DNA from: Ryuthela nishihirai
Taxonomy: Eukaryota; Arthropoda; Arachnida; Araneae; Heptathelidae
Assembly: GCA_038380435.1 (NCBI GenBank)
Contig: JAWZYU010000025.1
Span: 48,306,691 to 48,370,690, forward strand
Direction: 5' to 3'
DNA: 64,000 bases
The notes beneath the pieces were generated by a model that did no database searches, was not told the DNA's origin, and saw only the letters and a list, made by a program, of their open reading frames with translations. The position numbers and the translations under genes were made by a program. Positions 10,140-21,545 of this stretch are shown piece after piece. Within the stretch, counting starts at the first letter, position 1. Every line of letters begins with the position of its first letter.

Positions 10140-11437
10140 TATTTTCTTAACCACAATTAAATGCTTTTTCTTTTGGCACATAACATTTCTGTTAATTGGT
10201 TATTTGAAAAAAATTGGTCATTGGCAAAAAAATTCTAAAGTTGACTTTTATTTGGCTGAGCAAAGTTGACAAAAAGTCTTGACACTTCTCAAAATATATC
10301 AGCGAGAAAAAAAATTACAAAAGAGAACAATTTTTTGCTTGAAATAAAAAAAAATTTTGTTCTTCAGAAATAAGTAGCCTTTTTATTGATATATGCATTA
10401 TAATAATTTTTGCATATTAGGTTTTTTAATATAAATTTTTATCTGCCTTGCTAGATGCTTTTTTACTATACGAGTGCAAAAAAAATCCTTATTAAAATTA
10501 AACCTGTCATTTTTGCTAAATATATTGTTATGACAGATAAACGTGCTACAATGAACTCATGATATGATGTATCATTTTGAATCTTGTATGTGCTTCAGCG
10601 TGCGAATTACAGCAACAATTACTTGGAACCCTGATTTGACTCAAAGGATATTCAGTTGTGAGTTCAGTGAATTAAAAAGAAAAGAGTTGATTTGGTATTG
10701 TGAATGATTAGTCGGCTTGAGTGTTGTTTTATAATTATTATTGTGTGTGTTTATCTTGAAGAAGATGTTTCTAGTTAGTGTCAAATAGTGAATTGAGTGT
10801 ATTCAAGAACAGAAAACCGAAGTTATGTTCTTTCTTACAAAGTTGTACTACTATATAATAGAAGGCAGAGGTGATATGAATAAGACATAAGGTCATAATA
10901 TAATTTAAATACTTGGTATTCTTGTAAACAAAGTAAAGTAGGTTTTACTAATAATTGATTTATGTAACCTGTTGTTGCTAAGTAGAGATTAGTTTGATAA
11001 TGTGCTTGCTACTCAATTAAGATAGTTCAACTCTTAAGACTAGTTAATTTGAATGCCGTGCTAAGGATATTGGAATGTTCTGTTCTATTAACATTTATCA
11101 ATAGAAGATAGTGAATAATTAGTCATAAACATATTTAGTTCAATATTTAAATACCCATATATACTTCTTGTATAAATAATTATTAAATACTACTAGATAT
11201 TGTTTTGAACTCATGCTCAGTGCTCATCTATTTAAATTCATAACAATATTATGTTCATAAAATCTAGAAGTAAATGTTGATTAATTTGGCATATAACATG
11301 CCATTATTCATTTCATTAATTATTTGCCAAATAAGTTCTGAAGTTCAATTTTTTTTCTCTTATTTTTGACTGAACACAGTTGAAAAAAAGGACTGACACC
11401 TGATAGAATTCAGTTTTTCCATCCTGGCATGGTAAGG
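10140..11437. repeat. R3 repeat copy 1, interrupted by a solo LTR
   Basis: 10140-10525 and 11246-11437 match, in order, the R3 copies at 44130-45090 and 57178-58875. Shared blocks include TTTGCTAAATAT, AAATGTTGATTAATTTGGCA and TAGTTATTTGGCAAAA, and a final CCTGG....GG.TTAA end. The copy is strongly diverged. The two parts are separated by the LTR-like insertion at 10526-11245. See the R3 finding for the piggyBac-like end. Confidence 0.6.
10526..11245. mobile_element. Solo LTR candidate (TGTTATGA...TCATAACA)
   Basis: This is a 720 bp insertion that starts TGTTATGACAG and ends TTCATAACA, giving 8 bp terminal inverted repeats of the TG...CA type. ATAT flanks it on both sides (10522-10525 and 11246-11249) as a 4 bp target duplication. 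Removing it restores continuity with the uninterrupted R3 copies at 44851 and 58680 (TTTGCTAAATA...AAAATC.AGAA), which serve as an empty site. No coding sequence lies inside, so it is a solo LTR left by recombination; the retroelement clade is unknown. Confidence 0.65.
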
Positions 11438-11439
11438 TT

Positions 11440-11762
11440 AAATAGTTTTAAAGAAGTTATTAGTTGAGAACCTATTAAGTTGAGGGCAAATATACTAACC
11501 CTTAGTTGATAACAAAACCCATTTCATGTCTTATCAAAGCAGAAGACGCAATAACTCAAAACTGCAATAACTAAATACAAGTCACTGCATTTAAAAAAAT
11601 AGTCCTTTTTATCATACTAAATGAAAGTACACTGTGCAACTTAAATATGTCACTAAGTGTGTAATTCTGATGCAGTGAAAATTAAATATGCTTCTCAGAA
11701 TAAGCAACAGGAAACCAAAAGGCAATGAACTTGATTAAGTGATTAATAAGGATGTCTAGTCC
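11440..11762. other. Intronic sequence, nothing recognised
   Basis: AT-rich sequence between the R3 repeat and the pogo-type element. No coding or repeat signal was recognised. Confidence 0.4.
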
Positions 11763-12920
11763 TACAATCAAAACCATTTATAACGAAGTCGGTAATAACA
11801 AATTATGGATATAATGAAACAAAGCCCATTCCCCTTCAATATGAGTTTTAAAACTATGCTATATGTACTTTTTATTATGAATACTTTTTCCATTTTTTAC
11901 CAATATAATGAACCTTTCCTATTTGTAAAGGTTCTTTAGATAAAGCATAGTCGAACAGGTCCTCCCGCCCCAAAAGTTAATTCTTTTACAGTAATGCACT
12001 TTCTAGGATGCTAACTTCTGAGGGTTCTGATGTTATGAACATGCATGAAAGGTTATTAAGATTTTGAACTGAACCACTGAAGCTCTACATAGCACACCAG
12101 ATGTTGGAAAATGCAAACATTTCAAGAAAAGGAAAAAACTAGTATCATCCAGGATCAAATAAACAATGAAATCTGTGAACCTTATGATTGTCACACAGTC
12201 AATTGCATTCCTAGAGGATCAGTGAATAGTCAGAGGTAAGTGGCCAAACTCACTGAGGAATTTCATTGTGGAGGTGGCAGAACAAGAAAATAATGAATCA
12301 CAAACATTTCTTTATTTTCCCTTTATCTTATGTGAATTATGGAACTTGTATTAAGCTAAGCATTCTTTTTTCTTCTTCACTGAATGAATGATCTGACAGT
12401 GAATGCTATGTAGCTCTGCATTAAGATGTCCCAAAAATAAAAATTCTATTTGGCATAGAATGGAAAAGTCGTAAGAAATTGTGAGAAACATCAAAAGAAA
12501 GCTGAAGTTGATAAGTAGTATGGAACTCCACTGAGTTCTTTATCTACAGTTTTAAGGAATAAAAAACAATGGAGCTTGCAAAAGCAAGAGATGCTGCTTT
12601 AAGAAAAATAAAAAGATCAGTATCATACATTGATGTTGAAGAAGCTCTTTTCAAATGGTTCATAGAAGATAGAGCTTAAAATTTAGTGTTCGTTAGATAC
12701 ATGACTTATTAAAAAATACAAAAAACTTTATTATCTATATTTAAGTAGTCTTAGCACTGTTACATTTTAATCTTTATTATTGCACTTAAATACATACATA
12801 TATCCTTTTCTAGATAACTAGCCATTGATATTTTTTATAACAAATTTACAGATATAACGAAAGATATAACAAAATTTTTCAACTGTCTCTATAACTTTGT
12901 TATAAGTGGATTTGATTGTA
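11763..12920 (+). mobile_element. pogo/Tigger-like element relic with terminal inverted repeats
   Basis: The left end TACAATCAAAACCATTTATA and the right end (reverse complement TACAATCAAATCCACTTATA) are inverted repeats continuing with ATAACGAAGT-type sequence, the form known for Tigger/pogo elements. TA lies at both borders. Inside, around 12510-12680 on the plus strand, frames read STVLRNKK and then DVEEALFKWFIEDRA, the CENP-B/pogo-type DNA-binding domain. The catalytic part is missing or unreadable, and stops are common. It is an old, internally deleted copy of about 1.16 kb. Confidence 0.7.
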
Positions 12921-13075
12921 TTTGGTATAATGGTTAATGAACCTCACTACTAAGACAGTGGGAATGTTCTCATGCAAGTGTTCATGTGTTGTATGAGAAA
13001 CCAAGGCAAGCTAGGTAAAGTTCTGTATTACAAATCCACAGCATCTTAAAAAAAAAGCTATTTCCCAATAGCTAC

Positions 13076-13442
13076 ATGGGTGGAGGTGGCTCAGTCAGTA
13101 GTGCGCCAGGCTCATAATCTGCAGTTCCCAGGTTTGAGTCCAGCTGGGTCAGCATTGAGATTTATCTCTGCAAAATTCCCCACCCTGCCCACAGTCAGTA
13201 GGGGGACATCGATGGGCTTGGAAAGGTTGCCATCTGTTAGATGGGACGTTAAACTGTGGCCCCATGTACAGGAGAGCCATTCCCTGTGCACATTAAGCCG
13301 TGGGATGGCCTTGAATGGGGTCTCCCAACAGCTGTTCCAGTGGGTCCCCCCAACCTTCTCTGAGCCTTTGAGGTCCTTGTGACCTGGCCATTTAGCCCAT
13401 TGTGTTCAAAAAAAGTGCTGCTCAGAGGTAAAATAACCCAAT
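13076..13442 (+). mobile_element. SINE1 copy, full length, older
   Basis: The plus-strand copy has the head GGTGGCTCAGTCAGTAGTGC, loop CTCATAA (anticodon CAT, a mutation of CGT), GGTTTGAGTCC as a weakened B box, the conserved body and the GTAAAATAACCCAATCC tail. Flanks CCAATAGCTAC (13065-13075) and CCAATGGCTAC (13443-13453) are a target duplication with one difference. Several CpG-to-TpG/CpA changes relative to 3491 and 17935 indicate greater age. The ORF through it is a chance frame. Confidence 0.9.
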
Positions 13443-13609
13443 CCAATGGCTACTAGGAGGAAAAACAAATTTTATTGCCTTGGATATTACCATACTACAA
13501 AAATTTCCTTTTCTTTCTTTCAAAAAATGAACAGGTTGAAGCAATTATTAAAGCAAAATTAAAAATCTGTTGAATTCCTTACTTTTTACACTGAAAGGAA
13601 ATTTATTAA

Positions 13610-13735
13610 ACACACACACCTAATAGCACGTGGATCTACCTTTTGCCCTTACAAGAGCAGCACAATGTCATGGCATGGACTCTACCAAGTTTTGGAAACA
13701 TTTGGGAAGTATTGTGGCACATGATTCCAGGTTTG
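13610..13735 (-). pseudogene. Tc1-like element, left fragment split by an I-clade LINE
   Basis: The stretch ACACCTAATAGCACGTGGAT resembles the corresponding segment of the better Tc1 copy at 21850 (CACCTAATAGCGCGT). Homology stops where the LINE 3' end (GTTTGGGGTTTAATGGTGC) begins. The piece at about 17060-17360 may be the other half, since TTGAACTCACTCAGGTCACA there matches the same-oriented end of the Tc1 copy at 55520. The assignment is from short similarities only. Confidence 0.45.
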
Positions 13736-16700
13736 GTTGTTTGGGGTTTAATGGTGCATCAACAACAATGGCTATTATGTGCCAAATAAAGCAAAAAAGG
13801 AAGGCAATAGACAAAGAACCTACAATTAAATTTAAAAGCAAACAAAACAAAAAAAAATGGACACAACAAAAACTGATAAAAAAAAAAGTAAAAACTGTAA
13901 AAGCTAGATAGCTTTCTTTTGTATAGACATATACAAAAGGAAGAATAAATCAACCCAGGAGTGAAAGAATATACACAACAAAGACTAAAAATCAGATTTC
14001 ATTAAACTATCCAATAAAATGTAAAAAAGGCAAACACAGTTGGTAAAAAGGAATCATCAGATAAAAAATATCCGAGTGTAAGGGGCTCAGACGTAAAATC
14101 ATAAAAGTTAAAATATAGTTGATGTTCAAGATTAAAAGCTGAGTAATGAATTAAAATACATTTATTGGATAAAATGGTGTCACAAAACTCACACTAAGAT
14201 TTGTCATCCACCTGAAGAAATGAATGTGTGATAAACGAATGATCTAGGCAGAGCCGAGTAAGTACAACTTCCTCCTTGAGATTCCTGTAAAAAACGGATT
14301 GCCATGGTTTTATCATGAAAATAGGCTTATCTTGAAAACTTTGTTTGCAATCTATTCCAATCAAAATCTCTGCCACTGTGCATGGAACTTGATGGAGAAA
14401 TACTGCTGGAAGTCCAGGTATGGAACTGGAAATGGAGAATCAGACAGGGACATGACCGACCTTGTTTGGGGTCTGTCTTGTCTGCAGTAAAGATAAAAGT
14501 CACAGGAAGGGGAAACAGTGAATCATGGTAGAAGTGGCTCAACTATCAAAGCATTTCTCACTGAGGACTGAAAATGCATTCCCAAGTGGGATGGCCCATC
14601 AAGGATTGCAACTCAGATGCATACTGTAAGGGCATTTGCTGAAGGCCAACAGATAAAGGTTCGTTGATCTCAACATAAAGACTTTGGACTGGTGAGCTGT
14701 AGAAGGTCCCCATGAATACATGGAGAAAGTCCAGCACCTTCACCACAGAATCCTGAGTGGAATTGTACACCTAGGATCCACAGTCCAGTTTTGAACAGAC
14801 AAGTGCATGGTACAGGTGGAGCAAAAAGACCTGCCCACTCCCCACAAGAGAGCTTTGAGGATATTCAGTGCCCATGTGGGCTTGGGCCTGAAATGATGGA
14901 TGTGAGGTAAAAAAGGCAATTTCTGGTGAAGATGAGACCAAGAAACTTGGTTTTCACCACAAATGAAATGATGTTACCCCTGAACTAAACGAAGCCCAGG
15001 GACCAAATGAAGAATTTGAAGCAAAAGTGCACACAAGTGGTGTTCTATGGGATGAACTGAAACCCATTTGCCATCACCCAAACCAAAAGAATGTTCAGAG
15101 TAGTTTGCAGCTGTCATTCAATGATTCTCATGCCAGACAATGAGTATAAAATGCTAAAATCATCAACAACAGAAAGCATTTCCTACAGTGGGCGGGAGAT
15201 GTCAAGTAATAGAATTTATCTTGACAGCAAAAAGGATAACACTCAAAATGCAGCCTCGTGGCTGGTCTTGGAGGGAAGACCATGATAGTATTGCTAACAT
15301 GGACACAAAAGGAATGAGAAGATAAAAAGTTGGAGATGAAGATTGGCATGTGACCTCTCAATCTAAAGCCAAGGATATCACAAAGATGCCGAATCTAGAA
15401 ACAATGTTGCACACTTTTTCGATGTTGAAGAAAACTGACACCAGGTGCTCTCTACATAAAAAGGAATTCCTAATCACCGATTCAAGGTGGATCAGGTGCT
15501 CTAAGATAGACCATTGCCTGCAAAAGCAAAACTGGGTGTTGCAAAGAATGTTGTGATGTTCTAAATATTAGATGAGTCTGGCATTTACCATTCTTTTCAC
15601 TCCTTGCACATGCAGATTGTCAAAGCAATGGGGCAGTAATTAAAATGAATCTGGGATCCTTTCCTGGCTTTTGGAAGGCCAAGATGATGGCCTCCCACCA
15701 GGAGTCTGGAAACTGCTCCTCAAGAAAAATACAGTTGAAATGTAAGAGAAGCCAATCCTTACTTGATGAGAGATGTTGGAGCATGACATAATGGGCATTG
15801 TCTGGCCCAATGGCAGATACACAAGAAGTGTGCAGAGCAAGGCAAAGCTCCTCTGCTATGAATAGCCTGTTGTTAAGCTTCGGGGTCAGAAACTCAGGAG
15901 AAAAGACAACAAGAGATGTTGGAAAAGGAGTCCCCAAGAATGTCAGTAATTGCTTGAGGATCAAGCAATTACCTGTCCATTGTGCTTCAGGATCGATAAT
16001 GAGTGGTATATGTAGTTACCACCTAACTTCTGAACTACATTCCACATGACCTTAGAACTAGTCATATGGGTGATGAAGACATATTTGATCCAAGATTCCT
16101 TCTGGATCTGGCAATGAACAAAACAGGCTTTTGCCCTGATGCACTTGAAAGCTTTGAGGTTGGAGGATGTTGGATAGCTCTGAAACACCCCCCAAACTTT
16201 GTTCTGAGTGTTATGAACTATGGTAAATTGGGATTCCACCATGATTTTGAAAATCGTGGAAAGTGGATTGAGGTCTGAAGAATGGTTGAAGCAGCTGCAT
16301 GGATGATACAATCTGTCATCTCCACCATCATAACACAGAGTGGCTCCTGTCTGACTGAGTGTTCATCAAACTCACAAATGAGTTCAAAACCAACCTAGTC
16401 AGCCTTCACAGTGATAGGCATGAAGGGTCACAAGGTTCCCCACAGGATATGGTACATATCATGGGGAGGTGATTGTTCCCATAAGGGTTGTCCTCAACTT
16501 CTCATTTAAGGAATTGAGGAGGAACAGATTGTGATATCAATGGTATTGAAATTATGGGTTGGGGAGTGAAAGTAGGTACTGACACTAGTGTTCAAAAAGT
16601 AGAGGATCCAGTACACAACCCCATCCTACCCGTTTGTGACAATATTGCTACAAAGTGTATTGTGTCTGTCGAAGCCCCCCATGAGAAGGTAGCGGGACAC

Positions 16701-17060
16701 CAGCTGCAAGATGAGGTCATCAAGGTCTTCCTACAAGATACTTCCAGGCAGTAGATAGACAAAGCAGATGATCAATGAAAATCCCTTGAAGAGGTGGATG
16801 GTTACAACCGAGTGTGAAATGTTTGCTCAAGAGGTGATACCCTCATGAGCTGGCCTATCTCCATCTCAGTTCCGGCAAACAAGCAAAAAGTGTCGGATCA
16901 CAGGATTAGTGACTGTCTGCAAGTATGTCTTCTGCAGGCACATGCAGATGGGCTCATGTGCATAAAGGAGGATCTAGATGTCATAATATTCCTCTGGAAT
17001 CCACACCAATTACATTGTAGGATTGTAGCCATCTTGAGTCTTAGGAGAATGAGCAGATGA
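13736..17060 (-). pseudogene. I-clade LINE relic (endonuclease, RT, RNase H remnants)
   Basis: On the minus strand, from the 5' side: endonuclease-like ILQCNWCGFQRN and LMTSSCSWCPATF pieces near 17000-16650; a linker LKAFKCIRAKACFVHCQIQK...ESWIKYVF (about 16200-16050); a reverse-transcriptase start IGPDNAHYVMLQHLSS...FLEEQFPDSWWEAIILAFQK followed by PGKDPR (about 15810-15650); and near the 3' end an RNase H/zinc-knuckle region with EEVVLTRLCLDHSFITHSFL (about 14275-14205). The 3' end GGTTTAATGGTGCATCAACA (rc of the element end) is at 13745. Order and content fit the I superclade (I/Nimb/ingi type). Every part carries stops or frameshifts and the RT core is decayed, so it is dead. It sits inside a Tc1 relic in the intron between host exons F and G. 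Confidence 0.75.
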
Positions 17061-17360
17061 CAATTTTTGATTTATTTTTATCATCGCCAATGACTGTTCA
17101 GGAAAATAAGGATGGTAGATGACTGAGGACATGGACACCTACCCCCTCATTTTCCTAAACTACATTTGTGGTACAACTCCTGGTGGGTACTAATCCCCAT
17201 TATGGTGTTGTGAAACCAGGTGGACTACTGCCACTCCTTGAGTTGAGAGTTCCAAGAGGATCCTCATCTTTCTCACACTGACTATCTGCCCATGATTGAA
17301 CTCACTCAGGTCACAGTGTTTATCCATCAACATTCACAGGTACGCTATACAAGAGGTAGA
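17060..17360. pseudogene. Possible right half of the split Tc1-like element
   Basis: TGAACTCACTCAGGTCACAG at about 17296-17315 resembles TCAAACTCACTTAAGTCC in the Tc1 element at 54501-55691 at the corresponding end. It would be the continuation of the fragment at 13610 after the LINE insertion. No coding frame survives. Confidence 0.35.
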
Positions 17361-17552
17361 TATCTGACCTATTTATAGCCTGCAAGGGTTTTAGGTGGCC
17401 ACATTATTGTGGAATAGGTCAGGTTTGTGAATGGGTACAGTGTTGCCAGTGTGTATAATAAATTGTGCTTTCAGTGTACATATAGTTAACAATTTTGTGG
17501 AAGGAGAAACAAAGTAAAGATAAATATGAGAGACAAATGAACAGTTTCTTAC

Positions 17553-17682
17553 TATGCGAAGTTGATGACTTGGCAGGTAACACTTCAGTTTCACTGGTAC
17601 AAGGAGAAACTGTGACAGAAACACTCATGGTGGTAGTGCTACCAGTCTTTACTACAACAGAAGAACTAGATGTATTTACTGC
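17553..17682 (-). CDS. DNAI7: DNAI7-like gene, exon F (Ser/Thr/Val-rich linker)
   Basis: The minus strand has a strong acceptor (a T-rich tract then CTCCTTTAG) just above 17682 and a GTAAGA donor just below 17553. The 130 nt read in phase 0 as AVNTSSSSVVVKTGSTTTMS followed by a VSVTVSPCTSETEVLPAKSS stretch and leave one base, exactly what exon G needs. The composition is Ser/Thr/Val-rich with no domain, consistent with a poorly conserved linker between the dynein-chain blocks in exons D and G. Without splice-site and phase agreement it would not be recognisable, so confidence is lower than for B, D and G. Confidence 0.6.
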
Positions 17683-17739
17683 CTAAAGGAGAATAAAAAA
17701 AAATTATTTACATACTTTTTAATTCATAAACTATATTTT

Positions 17740-18470
17740 GACAGCACAGTGAATCATGATTGTGGGAATCGACTCTGTTCTGATGTTCCTAGGTTTGAGC
17801 CCTAATTGTGCCTGGCATTAAGATTTTCTCTGCTAACCCCCAACCTAATCTCAATGAAAAAGTGGACACTAATAGCCTTGGAAAGGTCATCATCTCCATT
17901 GGATGGAATGTAAAACTCTGGTACTTTGTCAGAGTTGGGTTGGGTTGTTTTACCTCTGAGCGGCACTTTTTTGCACACCATGGGCTAAATGGCCAGGTCA
18001 CATGGACCCCGAAGGCTCATAGAAGGTTAGGGGAGGGGACCCACTGGAACAGCTGTTGGGAGACAGATGGTAGCCTCCCGTCAAGGCCATCCAGCGTGTT
18101 CTTTAACGTGCACAGGGTATGGCTCTCCCGCACACGGGGCCACGGCTTAATGTTCCATCCGACGGACGGCGGCCTTTCCAAGCCCATCGGTGTCCCCTAC
18201 TGACCGTGGGCAGGGCGGGGAATTTTGCGGAGATAAATCTCAACGCTGACCCAGCTGGGACTCGAACCTGGGAACTGCAGATTACGAGCCTGGCGCGCTA
18301 CCAATTGAGCCACCCCCGCCCCACTTTGTCAGAGATATATCCATTCTGTATGTTATAGAACATACTGTATGGCCTATACAATACGTTCTATAACATCTTT
18401 TTCAGTTGGCCATTTAGCCCATTGTATGCAAAAAAAGTGCTGCACAGACCTAAAACAGTCAAACAACCCA
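17740..18470 (+). mobile_element. Old SINE1 copy split by a younger SINE1
   Basis: 17740-17934 matches the 5' part of SINE1 in plus orientation (GGTTTGAGCCCTAATTGTGC, ...CTTGGAAAGGTCATCATCTC). 18323-18470 holds its 3' part (GGCCATTTAGCCCATTGTAT, AAAAAAAGTGCTGCACAGAC). Between them is the younger opposite-orientation copy at 17935-18322. The old copy is much more diverged than its invader. Its right half also holds an inverted pair TGTTATAGAACATA/TACGTTCTATAACA at about 18350-18394. Confidence 0.75.
17935..18322 (-). mobile_element. Young SINE1 copy with perfect 12 bp target duplication
   Basis: A 388 bp, nearly consensus SINE1 in minus orientation. ACTTTGTCAGAG is present at 17923-17934 and 18323-18334. 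The head is intact (A box GGTGGCTCAATTGGTAGCGC, loop CTCGTAA, B box GGTTCGAGTCCC). Together with the copies at 1649 and 3491 it is the best reference for the family. Confidence 0.93.
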
Positions 18471-18479
18471 TGAATATTG

Positions 18480-18600
18480 GTGGATAAAGTACAGTTGTAC
18501 TTTGACTTCTGTTAGCATCAACATCCAATATTCTCAGGAATTTATTTATCTTCCATAAGAGCTTTCATTTTAAGGACCAATGCTATTGGTCTGTAAATGG
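18480..18600. repeat. Unclassified repeat, inverted partner at 30180-30262
   Basis: About 85 bp here (CTTCCATAAGAGCTTTCATT and flanks at 18499-18585) is the reverse complement of 30180-30262 with scattered differences. No known family was recognised. Confidence 0.55.
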
Positions 18601-18604
18601 TAGC

Positions 18605-20135
18605 TAGGCATAAATTGGAATGAGATGTATACCAATCCCAAGTGATGATGCACAGAACCAGTCAGGTTCAACACCTAATGTCCGACCCCGCCTTCTTGTG
18701 GTGCAGGCCGTTAGTACCTTTCAAAAGAAATATTCTCCTTTGCAAGGGAACGGAAGGGGAGGGTGCCAGCTCAGTGTGGCCTATTGATCTGGTCATCTAT
18801 GGCCACTTTTTCGTTTTTTTCAACCCTGCTGAGGAGTGGTCAATTTCACAGGGCCTGGTGCTAACCATTTATACCCACTGGACTGGTTTATGGATTTGAG
18901 CTTGATTATGCATCCTGGACTTGCTACACTGGTGGGCCTCTGTCGAGGGAGAATCTGCCACTGTATTTTCTGTTTGTTGGATTGCAAGCCCTACTAAGTG
19001 AACAGAGGCACAGGATACCTTATATCGGTTGGTGGATAATCCTGATCAGAGGCCATTGCAGGTACTTGAACTCTCACTTAGCTAGTTGGGCATCGTCAAT
19101 CCTAACTGGAGTAATGTGTTTCAGGTAAGTCTGTGGCTCTTGTAAAGGTCCACTTGAAAAGATGGTGCTTGAATTTCCTACCAGCATTGGTGGCTTGAAT
19201 TTCCTGGTGGGTCAACTTTACTAGTTAGATAGTTGGCATCACCAATCCTAAACTGGAGTAATTTATTTCAAGCAGGTCATATGGCTCTTGAAAAGGTCCA
19301 CTTGAAAAGGTAGTGCTTGAAGTTCCTACCAGCATCGCTGACTTCAGCTTATAGTTGAGGAGGAACATATCTTTGCCCCATGCCTGCAATCAGGGGCTGT
19401 TGATATTGTTGTCCCTACTACCTCTCTCAATAAACCTAGTTTCTTTAAAAATCCTACTATTCATTTTCTTTCTGCAGGTATGTGGAACATGAGGATGTTA
19501 CATAGAGATTATTTTCTTGATGTCCTCACACAGGAATTCCAGCATTATAACCTAGATATTCTAGGCTTTCAAGAGACCAGACAGACAGGTAAAGGTGAGA
19601 TACTTAAAAAAACTAAATTTCTCTTCTCAGGCAGGGAGGATGGAAAACATCTCCAGTGTGTAGGTTTGCTTCTCAGCAGACACAGAAATGATTCTCTCCT
19701 AGGATTCTACAGTTAGGAATGATGCTCTTCTAGGATATGACTGCATTAATGAAAGATTTATTACAGCAAAATTTAAAACAAAAATTGAAAACTTGAATGT
19801 CATCTGGTGTTATGCCCCCACAGAGGACTCTGATGAGAACAAGAAGGATATGTTTTACAGCCAGCTTCATGATATTTTGAATTCTGTAAAGGATATATTT
19901 CTCTTGTGCTAAGTGACTTCATTACCAATCTTCTGACAGGAGTTTTAGGTCCCTTTGGCATTGGTAGCTCCAATGGCAATGGGGAACATCTCCTACAGGT
20001 AAGTAAACTTAATAGTTTGCAAATAACTAACACATACTACAAATACCAGGACATTTATAAATATATATGGGTTTCACCTGATGGGTTGCATAGGAATATA
20101 ATAGATTATATTTTGATTAAGAGCAAATTTTTTAG
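18605..20135 (+). mobile_element. RTE LINE copy retaining its 5' end, 3' part missing
   Basis: The plus-strand copy begins at the family 5' end (ACCAATCCC...GATGATGCACAGAACC) and runs through the 5' leader into the endonuclease: MWNMRMLHRDYFLDVLTQEF, LDILGFQETRQTGKGEILKK, then TKFLFSGREDGK, and GNGEHLLQVSKLNSLQITNT, then YIWVSPDGLHRNIIDYILIK. Homology ends at about 20135, before the reverse transcriptase. The leader has a tandem duplication of about 190 bp (19083-19335, repeating the segment around AACTGGAGTAAT...AAAGGTCCACTTGAAAAG). Frameshifts break the endonuclease. A LINE copy with its 5' end but without its 3' end must have lost the latter after insertion. Confidence 0.85.
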
Positions 20136-20830
20136 AAATGTCAATTATGTGACTGTCATTTATTTAAATGTTGTAGTCAACTTCTTTTCTTGGAGATTGT
20201 CTTGTGGCTTGGTCCAAAGGAGTAACATGTAAACAAAGTAGGTAACAGTCAATAAATGACAATATTTAATGAAAAAAATCTATGTAGCTGGAATCTGATT
20301 GTAATGGAAATCTATTGATACTATACTAATTTCAGTTCACATATTTAAGAGCTTGCTAATTAAACTCATGTCTAAAACTATATTAAAACAATATATTTAA
20401 TAGTTGATAATTAGTTTTCCTGAAAGCTTTTAATTACAGGTAGCCCTTTCAGCACATTCAGTGGTCCTTATTACAATATCCTGATTCAGAAGCTGATACC
20501 TAAAGCTATTAACTTATCCAATAACTTTAACAGTAGTAACTCGTAATAGAATAAAAAAATTCTGAAAATAGGTTATCAGATGAACACAGAAATCGAAGAA
20601 GAATTGGATTATCTGCAACCAGAAAAAAGAGGTGATGGTTTCAAAGGGTTAAAACTTTAAAGTTGGAAACAACCAGTCTTTTTGGCCAGCTTTCACGGAC
20701 TGAAACAGAGTGGTTCTGAATGTAAATCTACCAATGGTTTTGCTCTACTGTTAATATTTTCAAAGATATTACAAAAAACCATTTTTATGAAATTCAGCAT
20801 TTTAAAATTAATTAAAAACTTTATTTTCAA
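20136..20830. other. Intronic sequence; weak end-like motifs only
   Basis: 20436-20650 starts GTAGCCCTTTCAGCAC and ends TTTCAAAGGGTTAA, which could be the ends of a small piggyBac-type MITE, but the arms do not match well enough to call. No gene. Confidence 0.3.
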
Positions 20831-20977
20831 TTAAAAAGACCTTTAGGTTCAGAAAATAATTAAAATATTCTAAGTTCTCTGTTGTTGGGCAATAGAAACT
20901 TTTAATATGCAAATAGTTCAAAGGATAAACTTAATAATTTTATTGCTCAACAACAGAGAATTTTAAGTTATTTTAAT
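20831..20977. mobile_element. Palindromic MITE, copy 1
   Basis: The ends ATTAAAATATTCTAAGTTCT...GTTGTTGGGCAAT and the inverted ATTGCTCAACAACAGAGAAT form long terminal inverted repeats around a short centre. A longer sibling lies at 37381-37609, with the same ends and the shared lead ATTAAAAAGACCTT. It is non-coding. Confidence 0.7.
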
Positions 20978-21089
20978 AGCATTTTGTGCTTGCTATACAT
21001 ACTTTGCATCCACGTCTCTAAAATTATCATATCAGGTTTCCATTTGATCTGTCCATCATACACATCCACCATACACCTGTCCACCATAC

Positions 21090-21545
21090 ACAAAGGAATA
21101 CCCTACATTGATGAGTGATAGCCTTGAAATTTGTGCAGTGGGGTCCATGGTAGACACCCAATGTTGTTTCTATGGAGGATTCTTATATTGAATCCACTTT
21201 TCTCGCATGTCCACAAATGATTGAAAAATGATTCTTTATTGTGGCAGGAGAGCAGGGTAAAGGCAGGCAGACACAGGTTGTTTTCCTTGGCATCAGACAA
21301 TTCATGTGGGACCCATATGTTCATCTGGTATGTTTTACCAATTTTGTGCACATGCCTTCTAATGGTTTCATCATTAATATTTAACATCATTAACATTGAA
21401 TATCAAAGCAAGCTCTTGGCATATTTAATTGCTCTCTTCTTCAATTGCTAATTTCAAAGTTTCATTGTCGATGACCACAGGACAGCTGCTATGTGGTGTA
21501 TTTTCAAGTTATTCATCCCTGGTTCTAAAGTTTTGGAACTAATTT
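21090..21545 (-). pseudogene. mariner transposase N-terminal fragment
   Basis: The minus-strand frame at 21103-21396 reads INDETIRRHVHKIGKTYQMN, IWVPHELSDAKENN and CHNKESFFNHLWTCEK. In mariner transposases the corresponding region is the end of the DNA-binding domain and the WVPHxL linker before the first catalytic Asp. Frames before and after are broken. No terminal repeats were found. Confidence 0.65.

Noticed and set aside
17995..18320. tRNA-Thr(CGT) gene on the minus strand
   Set aside because: The tRNA-like head is joined to the SINE body and occurs in many copies with target duplications; the acceptor stem is not closed.
20436..20650. Small piggyBac-type MITE with CCCTTTCAGCAC and TTCAAAGGGTTAA ends
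   Set aside because: The inverted arms match over too few bases and no TTAA lies at the left border.
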